64,000 bases of DNA from Apostichopus japonicus (GCF_037975245.1 NC_092580.1:23136001-23200000); one strand, 5' to 3'. Shown: positions 42,800 through 54,886, counted from the first letter of the stretch. Translations and numbers: made by a program. The notes: generated by a model from the sequence alone, not told the origin.

Positions 42800-43285
42800 C
42801 AACAATAATGTATAAATTATCATCTATGTAAAAGGTGTTAATGACCAACCATATATAACATCTTATGATAGTGTATACATTATCATAAGATGTAAAAGGT
42901 GTTAATGTACACACTATATAACATGATATGATAATGTATACATTATCTTAAGATGCAAAAGGTGTTAATGATCAGACAATATATAACATGATATTATAAT
43001 TTATACATTATGGTAGGATGTAAAAGTTGTTCATGATCGGATAGTATAATATGGTATGATAATGTATATATTATCTTAATATGTAAAAGTTGTTTATGAT
43101 CAGACAATATGTAACATGGTATGATAATATATGCACTATCATAAGATGTAAAAGGTGTTAATGATCAGATAGTATAACATGGTATGTTAATGTATAGATA
43201 ATGATGTATGATGTAAAAGGTGTTAATGATCAGACAATATATACAACATGGTATGATAATATAGAATTATCATAGGATGTTTGTG
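42800..43285 (+). repeat. Satellite array 2, ~64-bp AT-rich unit
   Basis: The word gtaaaaggtgttaatgatca or a variant starts at 42828, 42892, 42955, 43020, 43083, 43148, 43213 and 43279 (spacing 63-66 bp). Sequence unlike array 1 except for the shared atgatca/tgatc words, but the same period, and directly adjoining. Confidence 0.9.
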
Positions 43286-44629
43286 AATAAAGAGCATGTG
43301 ATGAACATAGTATGTGGTCCGAACAAATGTGATCCAAATAACTATGTTATTGGTAACCTCATTGATTCTAGTTGCAATGCTGCAAAAAAATAGAAAGAAA
43401 AAAAGAGTAGCTAATATTTTAACTTTGGAGTCATAAGGAACTAGACAATTAGTAAAATGTGACCCAGTTTATCCCATCAGGATTGTCCATAAAGGAAATG
43501 AGATATGGCATGTAAAATTGATTACGACCTTGTTAATAAGAGCATTCCATTTGCAAGTGAGGTTGTGATTCATCATGTTGTTGTATGTCCTGCAGGCATT
43601 ATACATTGGTTCACCTAGGTATTAGTATAGAAATTAATGTTCTACTTGACCATGGTTTGAGTGGCTATAAATGCTAATATTCCAAAAGTCCGCTGCATTT
43701 TATTTAGAAAATCGTTCTGCATTCACGCTGCTTTACCATTGACTGTAATGTTAGTAAATGTTTGTGTCTTGTTGCGGAATATTTAGGTAATTTGAGAGAC
43801 ATGATTAGACAAAAAAAAAACTCATTCAGAATTATCAAGATCCCTGGTCTCTCTATTACTTTTACTTTATTTAAATTACTTAAATTATTTAAATTAAATT
43901 ATTTAAATTACTTTTATTTAGATCATGTCCTATCTATCTTAGACAATATTTAGCACTAAACAGCGTCTGTGTAATTTCATAGCCATGTATTATTTAAACC
44001 TTTCATTGATTGTGAGGTCTAGTTTTGAGTTCCTTTGTGTTTGTACCTTGATATTTTCAAAGTTTTTTGTCTGCTGGGATTGTAGTGACAGGTTTTCTAG
44101 CTTTTGTACATTTTGAATGATTAATTTATCAATTTTGGGGTTTTCTTTACAAATTTTTTTTTATTTTACAAATGACATTAACTATTCTCCCTCATGACAG
44201 CTTAATTCAAACTAAACTATGATAATCTGAATCCAGAGCTTGCGGTACTCATTAAGAAAGAACTACCAAATATAAAAATGTTATTGTTAACAAAATTGTA
44301 AGGTCTTCTGAGCAAGCATAGTTTGCAAAAAGTTAATTATAAACTAATTAGACCAGAATACAAATGATGAAAATAAATGTAACCAGCAGTTGTCATAACC
44401 CAATTTCAATCGATATAATACAAAAACCAGCAGCAAAGGAAGAGAAATTCAGCTTGTTGTGTTTATCAGTCTTAGTTAATCGCAATCAATTAAGCAGTCA
44501 TTAGTTTTCTCGCAGTAGTTACATCGCAGATACTTTTTTTTTTTTTTTAAACATCCCAAAACTGAGAAGAAAATTGATTCATATGGGGTAGGCCTGCAAA
44601 CCTCTGATTGCAGTTATTGCTAGCCCTTC
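43286..44629. other. No gene recognised
   Basis: An AATAAA at 43286 could end the upstream transcript only if the satellites are transcribed. It contains a ttatttaaa-type AT repeat at 43866-43918. No supported gene. Confidence 0.45.
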
Positions 44630-44706
44630 GCTTTATATAATACTTTATACTTATATAATACTTTATACTTATATATATTATACTTATATAATACTTTATA
44701 CTTATA
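44630..44706. repeat. AT-rich ~17-bp tandem repeat
   Basis: Four or so copies of tatataatactttatact with variation. Confidence 0.8.
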
Positions 44707-45799
44707 AAACTTTACATAGAATATCAGGATTGTTGGGCAGTCTGGTTGTCGTCATATCGGCACGGCTATAATATATCCAGATTGCCAGTCGTATCTCTAA
44801 CCCAATAGATGTTTTTGCATCGATCATGTGGAAAAGTTGTTACGGTCAGTGTAAAGTAGCTTGAGCGGCCCTGTTTACAAGTGGAATATTATAGAATTTA
44901 TGGCTTATGTAATCATTTCGGATTTGAAAACACAACCAGTCTGGTTGCAACTTGCAAGTAGCTTTCAGTTGGTGTACACTTGCCCTGTAGTGAACTTTGG
45001 AAAGAACCTTATTGAAGCAAATGAATTGACAAGTATCTCAACCAGATGATTTGGTCTTCATGTAATTATTATATTCTTTTATCCACTATTTTCATTAACT
45101 TAATTTAACTTGATTTTTTTTTTTTTAATTCTTTCATATTATTGTTTTATTCTTCATCATGTAAAGCGCATATAAATATATATATTTTATAGTATTTGTG
45201 CTAGATAAGGAACCATGATAATAATAATGTGTATTACAAATGTCCATGAAAAGATGTGTTTATTAATGTGTACCTGTAGTATCATGATAGGAATATGTAA
45301 TTATGAAAAATAAATTGTTTGAATCACCACCCAGCATGTGATTGCAGAGTACTGAGCCATATCCACTTCTCAAGTTAATAAATATCATGTGATACTCTGA
45401 GTTTTGACCTTACACACAAGGGTTGTTTTGAAGTAAAACTGGTGAAAGGAGAATTACACGAAATGTTTACCAGAATAAAAAAAAGTATAGGGACAGCTTA
45501 CCCTCAGTGACGTCTAACCCTCGTTACAGCTCTTTCTGTCCAATCTCTTTATGTATGTCCTTCCCATTGATATGACTAGACCAACAACTACTACATTAGC
45601 AAAACACTCGATCCCTGATGTTTGCTGTATTCATGTAAGCCTGTAACTTTAATCTCCCTGCTTATTTAGGTCAGAGATTAAACTGAAAATGTTGTTGCCA
45701 CTGCATGGATCTTTATACAGTAGAACATTTTGACTGAGTGGATATCTCTGGCAGTCTCTAACCAAGATTGGCGATATTAAACCAAAAAGCAGTTTTGAA
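44707..45799. other. No gene recognised
   Basis: Ordinary AT-rich sequence. The aaagcgcatataaatatata at 45165 resembles a SINE/LINE tail, but nothing upstream of it confirms this. Confidence 0.45.
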
Positions 45800-45805
45800 G
45801 GTGTA

Positions 45806-45826
45806 ATATATATATATAATATATAC

Positions 45827-45860
<34 letters not shown>

Positions 45861-45876
45861 ACATACATTTATATAC

Positions 45877-45910
<34 letters not shown>

Positions 45911-45912
45911 GG
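45806..45912. repeat. TA/TACATA microsatellite
   Basis: About 105 bases of (TA)n with interspersed CA and TT. Confidence 0.9.
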
Positions 45913-46736
45913 ATTGCGTAATTCCGGTTACTGAAAATTAACCCTCAAAAGAATAGGGGTAGTATGCCTGCTATGTACAAGGTATTTATATGGTGGGATA
46001 AACCTAGTATATGCTCAAGAAGACCAATGAAATACAAGGAGTCAAGTTTATCACACAGGTTAGATGTTACATCATGTAAGTGATCCCATATTCATATGTG
46101 ACTTGTTACAATGTCATATAGTACTTCCTGATATAGGTTTTGATATAATAGTTACAATGTTATTTATTTATTTATTTATTTATTACATAAAGTGAATTAA
46201 GTTTTCCAAATAAACTACCGTGAAAGTTTATGGAGAACATTTGCTGTCTGACTTAATTTTTGTTTTAATTACTTGATTTCAATCATTTTTGAGGAACCTG
46301 CTATGATCACAGTAAAATTCCAATTATCAAAAGAGTTTCTTTTTCGTTGTATTGTCTTTCAGTAGTGTTAGTTAGTTAAGATGGATGGATGGATCACCAA
46401 CAGTAGTGGGCAAATCCCATCCCACGACCCCCATCCCGCATGACCCAACCATTTTAATTTTTGAAGTAAAAAAGTTCTTCATCGATTTAAAGTGGTAAAC
46501 TCACACATAGAGCTCCTTACCTTCTGGACAAATTACTTATGTATTTTCCCGCGCCATCGGTGCCAAACTCACAAATTAAATACACCACCAACTATGCAAA
46601 GGGTAGATGGCTCCATCTGGCTCCATACTGTAAGCTTTTTTGGCGTATAGTAGGAATATTTGGTTATACATCACAGAGAAGATAAATCGCAACTACTTCA
46701 ATGGTACCATCACCGAAAGTAGGTTTATTTCTAATC
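45913..46736. other. No gene recognised
   Basis: Contains (TTTA)n at 46159-46183 and (GATG)n near 46381-46393. No gene seen. Confidence 0.45.
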
Positions 46737-48467
46737 TTACCCTCGTGAGAAAGAGGCGATTTTAGTCTTATTTGCATTTACAAACATTTTCCAAGTACAA
46801 TCGATTTTCACACAATTTAATGTACTTTGCAGATCATTCCCGTTTTCAGCTATAGCAAGGGCGTAGGAACCGGGGGGGCTGGGGGGCGCCAGCCCCCCCC
46901 CCCCCCCCAGTGAAAAATATGTGGGGGCGGAAGTATCGTTCCGCCCCCCCCCCCCGCTCCGCAAGTCAGAAAACCCCTTTTTCATTTCCAAATCAGAAAA
47001 AAATCTCATTTGAAGCACCAAATTGCATCTAAGGCCAGGTGAAAATGCAAAATTCTTTACAAAATGGAGTGGGTGTTGAAGTGTGCTATATTGCACCAAA
47101 TTGCATCTGAGGCCACCTGGAAATGCAAAAAAAATCCAAACGGGAGGGGGATACCCCCTCCCCTTAGACCCCTCCCCCAGGCCGGCCATCAGTCTTCAGC
47201 CCCCCCCCCCACTCAAAAGTACCTTCCTACGCCACTGAGCTATAGGATAAATAGAATAAAGAGTGTAAAGAACATTTCAACATCATCGTTACTCAACTCA
47301 CTGGTCATCGGAGATGACACCTCCTTTAAACTTTTGTAAGAATTACTGATGAACTCTCCAAAATCGTATAAAAATATACTCAACAAGACTGGTGAGAAAT
47401 TCTCACCTTGCCTAACCCCAATATTGCAATCAAAATAGTCTAACTTCATATCGTCCTTTCATAACACGTGATATCACCTTTTTCGTACAAATTATATATA
47501 ACATTAAGCACTTTGCTACGGAAGCTTAAAAGTGCCATCAACATAAGAAAAACTTTGCCTCATTAGTTGAGATTTGTCAGTAAATTTTTAGATAACAAGA
47601 TAATATCTTATCAGAAATAAGAAAAATGTTGGAATGCTCAGTTGCTTTAACTGAGCAATTGAACAATTTTCTGCAAAATATTTAATTGACAACTTATCAT
47701 ATCTTGTCAATTCAACATGTTTCTGCAAAATGTTAGTTCTAAGATTCTTTTTCTATTTCATGACGCTGCTTTTGCTTTTTCTTCTCACAAACTTAACACT
47801 TACAGGGCGCAGGCTTCTTCCATTACCGGGGAGGCGATGGCAAACACTGATGTCATCTTTCGCCAGCTCCACACCCATCTCATGCGCTAAATTCACAACT
47901 TTGCCTTTCAAGTCCTCACCATCATTCTCTTCTCTGTTGGACCAACTTTTTTAATGCTATCCTTTCTTGAGTACTGTTCCAGTTTTTTTTTACTTCATCT
48001 TTTGGACTTGTTACTGCCTTCTTAATCATAGCAGTTTCTTCTTTAACTCGTGTCAGAGACTCCATGTCATTTTAATGCTTTTCATTATTGTTTCAGCTGT
48101 GGAAACTGAAGTAACGGCCTCCATAATGAGTGGCTGGATGTAAGAAATTGCATTACTAATGATAGCAGCAAGTTGCTGTTGCTCACTTTATATTGCAGCA
48201 AACTCTCCACCTTTACTAACTATAGGTTGTGTGCAATGAAGGCATTGCCCACAGCTTCCTCAACCGATTTGAATAACGTGGCCTGCGTCCCAATTTCCGA
48301 TTCACTGACACTTTCTGAATCTGAAATGTCCTCAAATGAAATTTCTTACTTTTGGCGTTCATTTGATCTTGTTTCTGTTTCTTCTCGTTTGGACGAACAG
48401 GTGTTGACGATATTTTGTTCCTTTTCACTCCCGCTTTCCTTTGCGATTCATGCACGTTAGATGACAT
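46737..48467 (-). mobile_element. Jockey/CR1-like LINE remnant, minus strand
   Basis: From its 5' side, an ORF1 start at 48467 (MSSNVHESQRKAGVKRNK) and, after frameshifts, ORF1 motifs KGKVVNLAHEMGVELAKDD, ISVCHRLPGNGRS and VSVKFVRRKSKS (47941 down to 47759). Next come reverse-transcriptase pieces NIGVRQGENFSPVLLSIFL (47425-47360) and, beyond an inserted element, NDLQSTLNCVKIDCTWKM followed by VNANKTKIASFSRG (46835-46737). The endonuclease is lacking, so it is internally deleted, and it is split by the family C element at 46855-47237. Non-functional. Confidence 0.75.
46855..47237 (+). mobile_element. hAT-type miniature element, family C, copy 2
   Basis: 383 bp, ends CAAGGGCGTAGGAA / TTCCTACGCCACTG and an exact 8-bp duplication agctatag (46847-46854, 47238-47245). 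Collinear with 2942-3316. It sits inside the reverse-transcriptase region of the minus-strand LINE. Confidence 0.92.
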
Positions 48468-48469
48468 CT

Positions 48470-49905
48470 TTCTATACTCGATTATGCTTCACATAGTCTG
48501 GGATTCCCATCACCAGTGCACTGGCGGATCCAAGGGGGGGCCAAGGGGGGCCATGCCCCCCCCCCAAAGGTGAGCCAAAAAGTGTTTCCGAACATCCGCT
48601 AAATCATATGATTGGAAATTAAAAAAATCGAGAGGAATAGCAGTGGTAGACTAGTCTAAACCTTTTCGTTTTCTGGTTTAAAATTAAATGCAGAGCTCCC
48701 AACTGACCCGCAATTCGCGGGAATTAGACCCGCATTCTAACACCCAAACCCGCTGACCCGCACAAGCGTCCGAAAAAACCGCATTGTAATTGTCAAGTAT
48801 ACATAAAAAAATTTGCATCAAATTTTGACTTAGCAACCATCATTTCTTTAGCACTTAGCATAATAGAGTATAAAACCTCCTTTACAGCATCATTTGAACC
48901 TCAAATTAGCCTATATTTCTTTTCATTGGGGCGAGCAGCGAACATTTTCATGCCACGGGAAAGAATGAATTATCACCTACTATTCAATTTATTGATGTTA
49001 CACACAAAAAAATGCATATTTCTCAGAAAATTTTGGGTGACAAAAGCCTTTCTAAGTGCAACCATTTTACACATTACCATTCCAAAAAAATTCAAAAGGG
49101 GAGGGGGACACCCCCTCCCCTTATACCCCTCCCCCAGGACGGCGATTCGTGGCATGGACCAGCATTTGCCTTCTCAAGAGTTGGGAGCTATGTAAATGTA
49201 TGAGCATGAGGATTTACAGTTTAACACCATTTTGCAGTTACAGGCTGGTTGTAAGAAATTTATAACCTATGAGAAATAAAATTTCTTGAGAAAGATGATC
49301 CCAACTTTGTTTTATAAATATTTTAGAAAATTACACCTGGGAAACATTTTTTTTAGAAGTAAATTAACATCACCATTGTTCACTTTTGTCGCACCAAATT
49401 GCATCTGAGGGCATTCAGCAATAGAAAATTTTCCAAAGGGGAGGGGGGCACCCCCTCCCCTTAGACCCCTCCCCCATATCACTCTAATGCCACTTTGGCC
49501 CCTCCCAAACAAAGGCCCTGGATCCGCCAGTGCACCAGTGTGATATGGATAAAATAGAAGTTATTCAGAGAGGAGCAGCCAGATTTTGTATGGCAGACTA
49601 CTCTTTTAAATCCAGTGTGACAAATACGCTTGAGGAATTAGATTGGCCCCTGCTAAACACAAGAAGAAAGCACACACGTCTACAAATGCTTTATAAAGTC
49701 AATGGCAATCTTGTATCAATTGATACAGACAATCTAATCCCAACAAAAAGTGTTAACACAAGAAATAAACATGATCTTAACTTCCAAGTTCTCTACGGTT
49801 GACAGAATTTATATAAATATTCCTTCTTCCCCCGCACCTTAACAGATTGGAATGCTTTGCCATCAGGCATTCAAGTGTGCATGCACCTATAGTCTAGACT
49901 GTTTC
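48470..49905 (+). mobile_element. LINE reverse-transcriptase C-terminal fragment, plus strand, interrupted
   Basis: After removing the insertion at 48519-49532, the frame reads ..VWDSHHQCDMDKIEVIQR, GAARFCMADYSFKSSVTNTL, EELDWPLLNTRRKHTRLQML, then the words PRTLTDWNALPSGI. This is the C-terminal thumb and tail of a jockey/CR1-type reverse transcriptase ('IQRRAARF .. W-x-x-LxxRR .. FFPRTxxDWNALP'). No catalytic motif remains. It lies head-on to the minus-strand LINE whose ORF1 starts at 48467. Confidence 0.8.
48519..49532. mobile_element. hAT-type element, family D, 1014 bp
   Basis: Perfect ends CACTGGCGGATCCA / TGGATCCGCCAGTG and an exact 8-bp duplication caccagtg (48511-48518, 49533-49540). 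The interior includes two copies of the GGGGAGGGGG-(C-rich) hairpin at 49098-49120 and 49438-49460 and the word gcaccaaattgcatctgagg, both shared with family C. No transposase frame. The short frames here are translations of the G/C-rich module. Confidence 0.88.
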
Positions 49906-50199
49906 AAAGACAAGCTTACTAACTCTTGTTTTGTTATCTAAAAACTTATACTACTTTTTTAAGAAAAAGTCGCCCAGGAAAGAACCTGAGCACGAAAACC
50001 AAACTGCCGAACGACTGATCCGCTCTCAGCCCAGTCCCCTTGCACCGGGGCTGTGACTGTGTGCATCGTCGGGTGTGCATCACCATTCCCCTCGAAAGGG
50101 AACAGAACAGATACAACACATGAACTTAGCGAAAAGGCCGAGAAGCGAATAACTTAAAACTCTTACTCATACTTTTTAACGCTCGCTTGGCCTTTATGT
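49906..50199. other. LINE flank, nothing certain
   Basis: Possibly the 3' untranslated part of one of the abutting LINE copies (gaaaagtcgcccaggaaag, gcgaaaaggccgagaagcg). No coding feature supported. Confidence 0.4.
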
Positions 50200-52875
50200 C
50201 CTCTAGGAGGATTTTGCCGACTTAACCCATTCAGATTTAGTTTCCTTTTTGGGGTGAATGAATGAAAGAGAAGAACCCGAGGAGACAAATAGCCATTGAG
50301 GGAGAGGTTTCTAAAGTAATGGGATTTAAGTACTATATAGGGGATGAGAAGACATTATTTGGGAAGTGTGTATAGTTACGACTTGGTATATTCAGGAGGA
50401 GAGCTGTAATTAATGGGTCATTCTCGAAGCTGCTTTTGTATAAGTAAATGTTGAATTCTTCTTCAAGAAGATTAAAAATTGGGCTTGCATTTCCCGCATG
50501 AAGGACATGTGAAGTTCCGATATAGGAAGGGATTTTTAGTGCAAGGCGATAAGCTGTGGTATGGATTCAATTTAGAACTTGTTTTTTTTTTGGAGTAAGA
50601 GATGGCAAGCAGGGAGATGCTACCATAGCAGAGGATAGGCTTTATTTTGGTTTATAGATACGGATAATAAATATTTTTTGGAGGGAAGTTGTATTCGTGT
50701 GAGAGGATCTGAGACTAACAGCGCCCTGCAGTAGTAGCACAATGGTAAGTTTGGTATCGAAAGTGATGCCAAGGAAAGTTGCACTAGGAGATGCAGTAAT
50801 TGGAGTGTTGAAAAGATTGATTTTAGAAATGTGATTTCGTTGTTTTGAGTTATTAAAGGAGAAGTTGACTAGCTTAGATTTTGAGGATTTATTTTTATTC
50901 TCCATTTCGAGCACCAGTTTTCGAGATGTGAAATTGCTTTCATGATATTAATTTCCGTCAAACGAATATTTCTACTAGTGCTCCAAATATAGCGATGTCA
51001 TCGGCGTATTGACTATAGTTGCACCTAGTTAAAGGGGGAATGTTCAGGTCATAAACAAATATAGGGTGTAGGCGAGAGGGCTGAGCACAGCACCCAGTGG
51101 AGTACCAGCATGGAGGCCAATATAATTTGAGTAGTCGTTTTTGCAACAGATTTTTTTACGGTGCAGTCAATAAGAAACGAGGAAAAAAAAGTGTGATGTA
51201 ATTGGAGGGGAGATTGTTATTTCCGCTTTGTAAAATGCCTTTTCGGCATCAAGAAAAAGGGCAATAGTATAATGTTTTTTGCAAAGGCGAGGCGCATTTT
51301 CATCGGATAAGCGGAAAGTGTGGTTGATAGTTGATTTGTGTAGGGGAAAGCCTGATTGAAACGGGAAAAGAAATTGTTTTGTTTTAAGTGGTTTCTGGTG
51401 CGGTTGTCGATAACTTCTTTCCGATGGGTCGGTAGTTTAGAGTTTTAGTGCGATCATTTTTGCGAATCTCCATGGACTTGGAAAGTAACCCAATCTAAGG
51501 AGTTCATTAAAGAGTGGGATAATATGGGAATTAATAACAACAGAAGGGGTGTTTTCTTAAGATTTTTTTAAAATTTATGTTGTCGAGACCAGGAGAGGAG
51601 GTATTTGTACATTGTTTAGTGGCATTGTGCTATTCGTGTATATAAGTAGAGGGATGCTTTCGTTTAGACATCCTGATGAATTAGGGATAAAATTGTCGGC
51701 ATTATTAATAATTGTACGGTCTATTTCGTCTTTGAAATTATTATCATATAGGAGGGGCCATGGAAGATATTGAAAATATCTTTAAACTTAAGTATGATTC
51801 GAAAAGTTTAATTTGGTCTTGAATGTTCGTGACCAACTTTCCGACGTAGGCGACGCCTGTAATTGATAAGTATAAGAGTATCCATATTATTGTATTGCGC
51901 ATGCGGGCTACAATATTGGGCTTACTAGCCCACTCCATCATCTACATGGCTGGCTGGTGAATGCCAGCTGGACATACACTCTTTAAAACAAACTCAAATT
52001 CACAGATTGGCTACGCAGGAAATAACCCAGACACAGATTTGCAAAGAATTGTGGCGGTGAACAGTTAATTCTGCACACGTAAATAAAATAGATCTCCTTG
52101 CGAAGCATAGCCTACTTCTTCAAAAGAATACGTAAAATTATCTACTTTGGTTCGTTATTCTCGAATTGAACAAGACAAGTTACATTTGAAATCATTTGAG
52201 TTAACAACATGCTGCAAACAACTATAGGAGTTCCATTTTAAAGGATGTCCAATCTGTTTTATTATAATTGAAAGTCAATTCTTTGTTTTGTTGACGGTTT
52301 AGGATTATGTCTAATTCATAAAGAAGTAGGAAATGGTCTCTGATTAAGTCATCTTCTAAGATTTGCACTGAATGAGTTTTAGTTGCGAGATAATTCCATG
52401 TCCTGGCGTCCTCGAGTAGCTCTGCATTATTGCGTATTGGGTTTAATCTGGTTTTGGTATTTTGGTTGATTATTGTCCGAACATTTGGCATTTGAAGCAT
52501 TGATTGACTTGGGGTGGAGTCTTGGATGTTCTTCAGCCGTGTGTTTGGAATAACCTAGGTAAAAGGCCATTATTTAAGAGGAATATTAGAGATTCTTGGT
52601 CATTGAATGATATTCTGACTTTCCATGAAGGGTTGTTGGTGTAGCACGACTGCAGTCTTTTCATTATTTGTGGCGGGGAGTATTTCTTGGTCTTTAAGTT
52701 GTTGCTCAATATGCCTTTATTTTCTACCTCTGTATTGATACCGCACGCTATCGCGGATAAGTTCCTTTTGTCTGATTTGATGTGTGAGATTCTTGGTCTA
52801 GGATTGCCTTGTTTATAGAGTTTTGTGTCCAGGGGTTGTAGAAGGATGTATGAAGACTTAATTAGGGTCATGGGG
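50200..52875 (-). mobile_element. Jockey-like LINE remnant with CCHC, EN tail and RT, minus strand
   Basis: Read 5' to 3' on the minus strand: an ORF1-like part (SFNDQESLIFLLNNGLLP) and a degraded zinc knuckle (QCFKCQMFG, near 52490-52510); the end of an endonuclease (VQILEDDLIRDHFLLLYELD; FNYNKTDWTSF, about 52380-52230); then reverse transcriptase with WRFAKMIALKL, SGFPLHKSTINHTFRLSDE, TIALFLDAEKAF, the catalytic YADD box (50997-51008) and NTPITASPSATFLGITFDTK (about 50820-50760). The tail continues with AYRLALKIPSYIGTS. Several frameshifts and stops, and most of the endonuclease is missing: dead. Confidence 0.85.
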
Positions 52876-53230
52876 GGGGGGGGGTGGGGTGATAATTATG
52901 TCAAGTTGCTTCGCACATGGTGTATATGTTTGTTATCAGGGCATTTGGTTTTTCTTCATTGATTAGGTTTGCGAGTTTGATCGAGTTGATTGAGATTTCA
53001 GGTAGGACTCCAGAAACTATAATTGCTTGGGAGGTTTTCTATAAGCGAAATATACATACCAAATATGAAATGTACCCCAGTTATCCTTCGAAGTTCTAGC
53101 TCTTTTGATATTTTAACATATCCAGAGTGTATACGAGTGTTCAGTTCAATGATTAATGGGACCCTTCAGCTTGATGCTCTTGAACAAGGAGGCCTTAATT
53201 ACAGGATCATTAGACTGGTACGGAATCTTT
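52876..53230. other. No gene recognised
   Basis: One piece (gattaatgggacccttcagc .. gatgctcttgaacaaggagg, 53151-53195) recurs at about 58625-58672, so it is an interspersed repeat fragment. Confidence 0.5.
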
Positions 53231-53234
53231 TAAA

Positions 53235-53615
53235 TATATTTGCTATGAACGAAACATTTTTAAATGTTACAATCCAGGAATATGTAGTAGGCCTATATGC
53301 ATACCTGGTTACAAGGTTATTCGTAATGACATGACAAGATAGAGAAGAAGGGGCGGTTGCTGTATATTAAGAAAACAACACCAGCTAGCTTTGTTGGACA
53401 TTTCCAATTTCGAAACAAATAGAATTGAAGGGACCTGGGTTGAAATGATTTTACCTCATATTAAAAAGTTGTTGTTATTTGTTTTGTACCGCCACCTGAT
53501 TCAACAGCCGAGTGGAATGATCATTTGCATGAAATGTTAGTTGCCCAATGTAATCCTATTTTATGACATAGTTATTATCGGGGAATTAACATAAATATAT
53601 TAGGTGGTATATAGG
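53235..53615 (+). mobile_element. CR1/L2-like LINE endonuclease fragment
   Basis: In shifting frames: NIFAMNETFLNVTIQ, PGYKVIRNDMTR, RGG, then IEGTWVEMILPHIKKLLLFV, RPPDSTAEWNDHLHEML and IGELT/NIN near 53577-53600 (from the GDFNIN box). Truncated before the catalytic SDH motif and without reverse transcriptase. Confidence 0.7.
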
Positions 53616-53764
53616 CTAGTCGGTATAGTCGGTCCAGGTTAATGTAGACTTTACTATACTACGATGCTTACCAGAGATATGTTTCAGCGCCAGAGGCGCT
53701 AGATACTTGACTTCCTGACAGTAAAGCATACTGTAAGTTTTGGGCGTTTCATTAGGAATATTAA

Positions 53765-54862
53765 AATTCTTACCGGTATTAATTCATGCCGACATTAATT
53801 CTCAGTCAATCAACATGCAGCTTCATATGCCGGTATTAAATAGAATTAATACCGGCATTAAATAGAATTAATACCGGCATTAAATAGACCATCTTTGTTT
53901 AGTTGGCACTGTAACTTTAGTTGCGCTTTGGTATAATATGATGCAATATTATTGACAAGCTTCCTTACATGTTTCCAGCTCTTGCGCCAGGCGCGAAACT
54001 TGCCCCGTTAGTTCATCCATCTTCGTTCAGGGGTCTTCCAAACTTTTCATAGCGTAATGCTCTTGTAATGTAATGTACGGTAAATAAAATCTTATATAGC
54101 GCACTATACGCGCGATGCATCTGTGCGCTTTACAAACAATCTAGAATATACAATGACATAAAACATTAAATACAAAAAAAAAACAGTAAATACATATACC
54201 ATGTACAGATATATACAGGAATATGAGATCGAAAAAACTTTTAAAAGCACTGGTGAAGAGTAAAGCGATAAAACAGATTGACTACAAAATCTACAATTTG
54301 AATGCTAAAAAGTGAAAATTCCAATTGAAGTTAGAACCTAAAAAAACCAACACGACAGAACATCATAAAATCTAAAAAATCCTAGAAACCATCTTTATAG
54401 TGCCCTTGAAAGAGATGCGTCTTCGAATATTAACAAAAGGTTCAAAGCATTGCGAACTGGTAAAACATCGGATGGGGATTTGGGAGTCAACATTTGTCAA
54501 TAACCTACAAGTTTCTTTCGCTTCTCGGCGTAAATCTTCCAGATATTGTGTTCGGCTGTCATGCGTGCCATTGCGTTGTACTTTGCTTTCTCTTCAACAG
54601 AAATAACTGCGCCGCTTTCACGCTGCAGAAAGAGGGATTTACACTAGCTCAGAGCATTACAGCTTCAAAATTCGCTAATGTGATTGGTCTATTTAAATGC
54701 CGGTATTAATTCGATTTAATACCGGTTTTAATTCGATTTAATACCGGTTCTAATTATATTTATTGCCGGTATTGATTCTATTTATTACCGGCGTATGAAG
54801 CTGCATGGTGATTGGCTGAGAATAAATGCCGGTATTAAATAGAATTAATACCCGGTAATAAT
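53765..54862. mobile_element. 1.1-kb element with ~150-bp terminal inverted repeats and ACCGGC subrepeats
   Basis: The left end (cttaccggtattaattc, ctcagtcaatcaacatgcag, cttcatatgccggtattaaa, then tandem tagaattaataccggcatta) matches the reverse complement of the right end (54680-54862). TTAA flanks both ends (53761-53764, 54863-54866), consistent with a TTAA-duplicating superfamily. The interior encodes no transposase and contains a SINE/LINE-tail-like insertion near 54070-54130. Confidence 0.75.
54066..54140 (-). repeat. SINE/LINE tail-like fragment
   Basis: Minus-strand words ttgtaaagcgcacagatgca and gcgctatataag are a common 3' tail of SINEs and L2-type LINEs. Inserted in the interior of the long-inverted-repeat element. 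Confidence 0.45.
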
Positions 54863-54886
54863 TTAATTCGTATGACGGACAATACA

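Noticed and set aside
42120-43285. Regular repeats with ~64-bp spacing resembling a CRISPR array
   Set aside because: The repeats are contiguous satellite units with no constant repeat plus unique spacers, in a eukaryotic genome with introns and LINEs.
50997-51008. Active LINE reverse transcriptase because of an intact YADD box
   Set aside because: The surrounding frame is broken by stops and frameshifts, and the endonuclease is mostly missing, so the element is dead.
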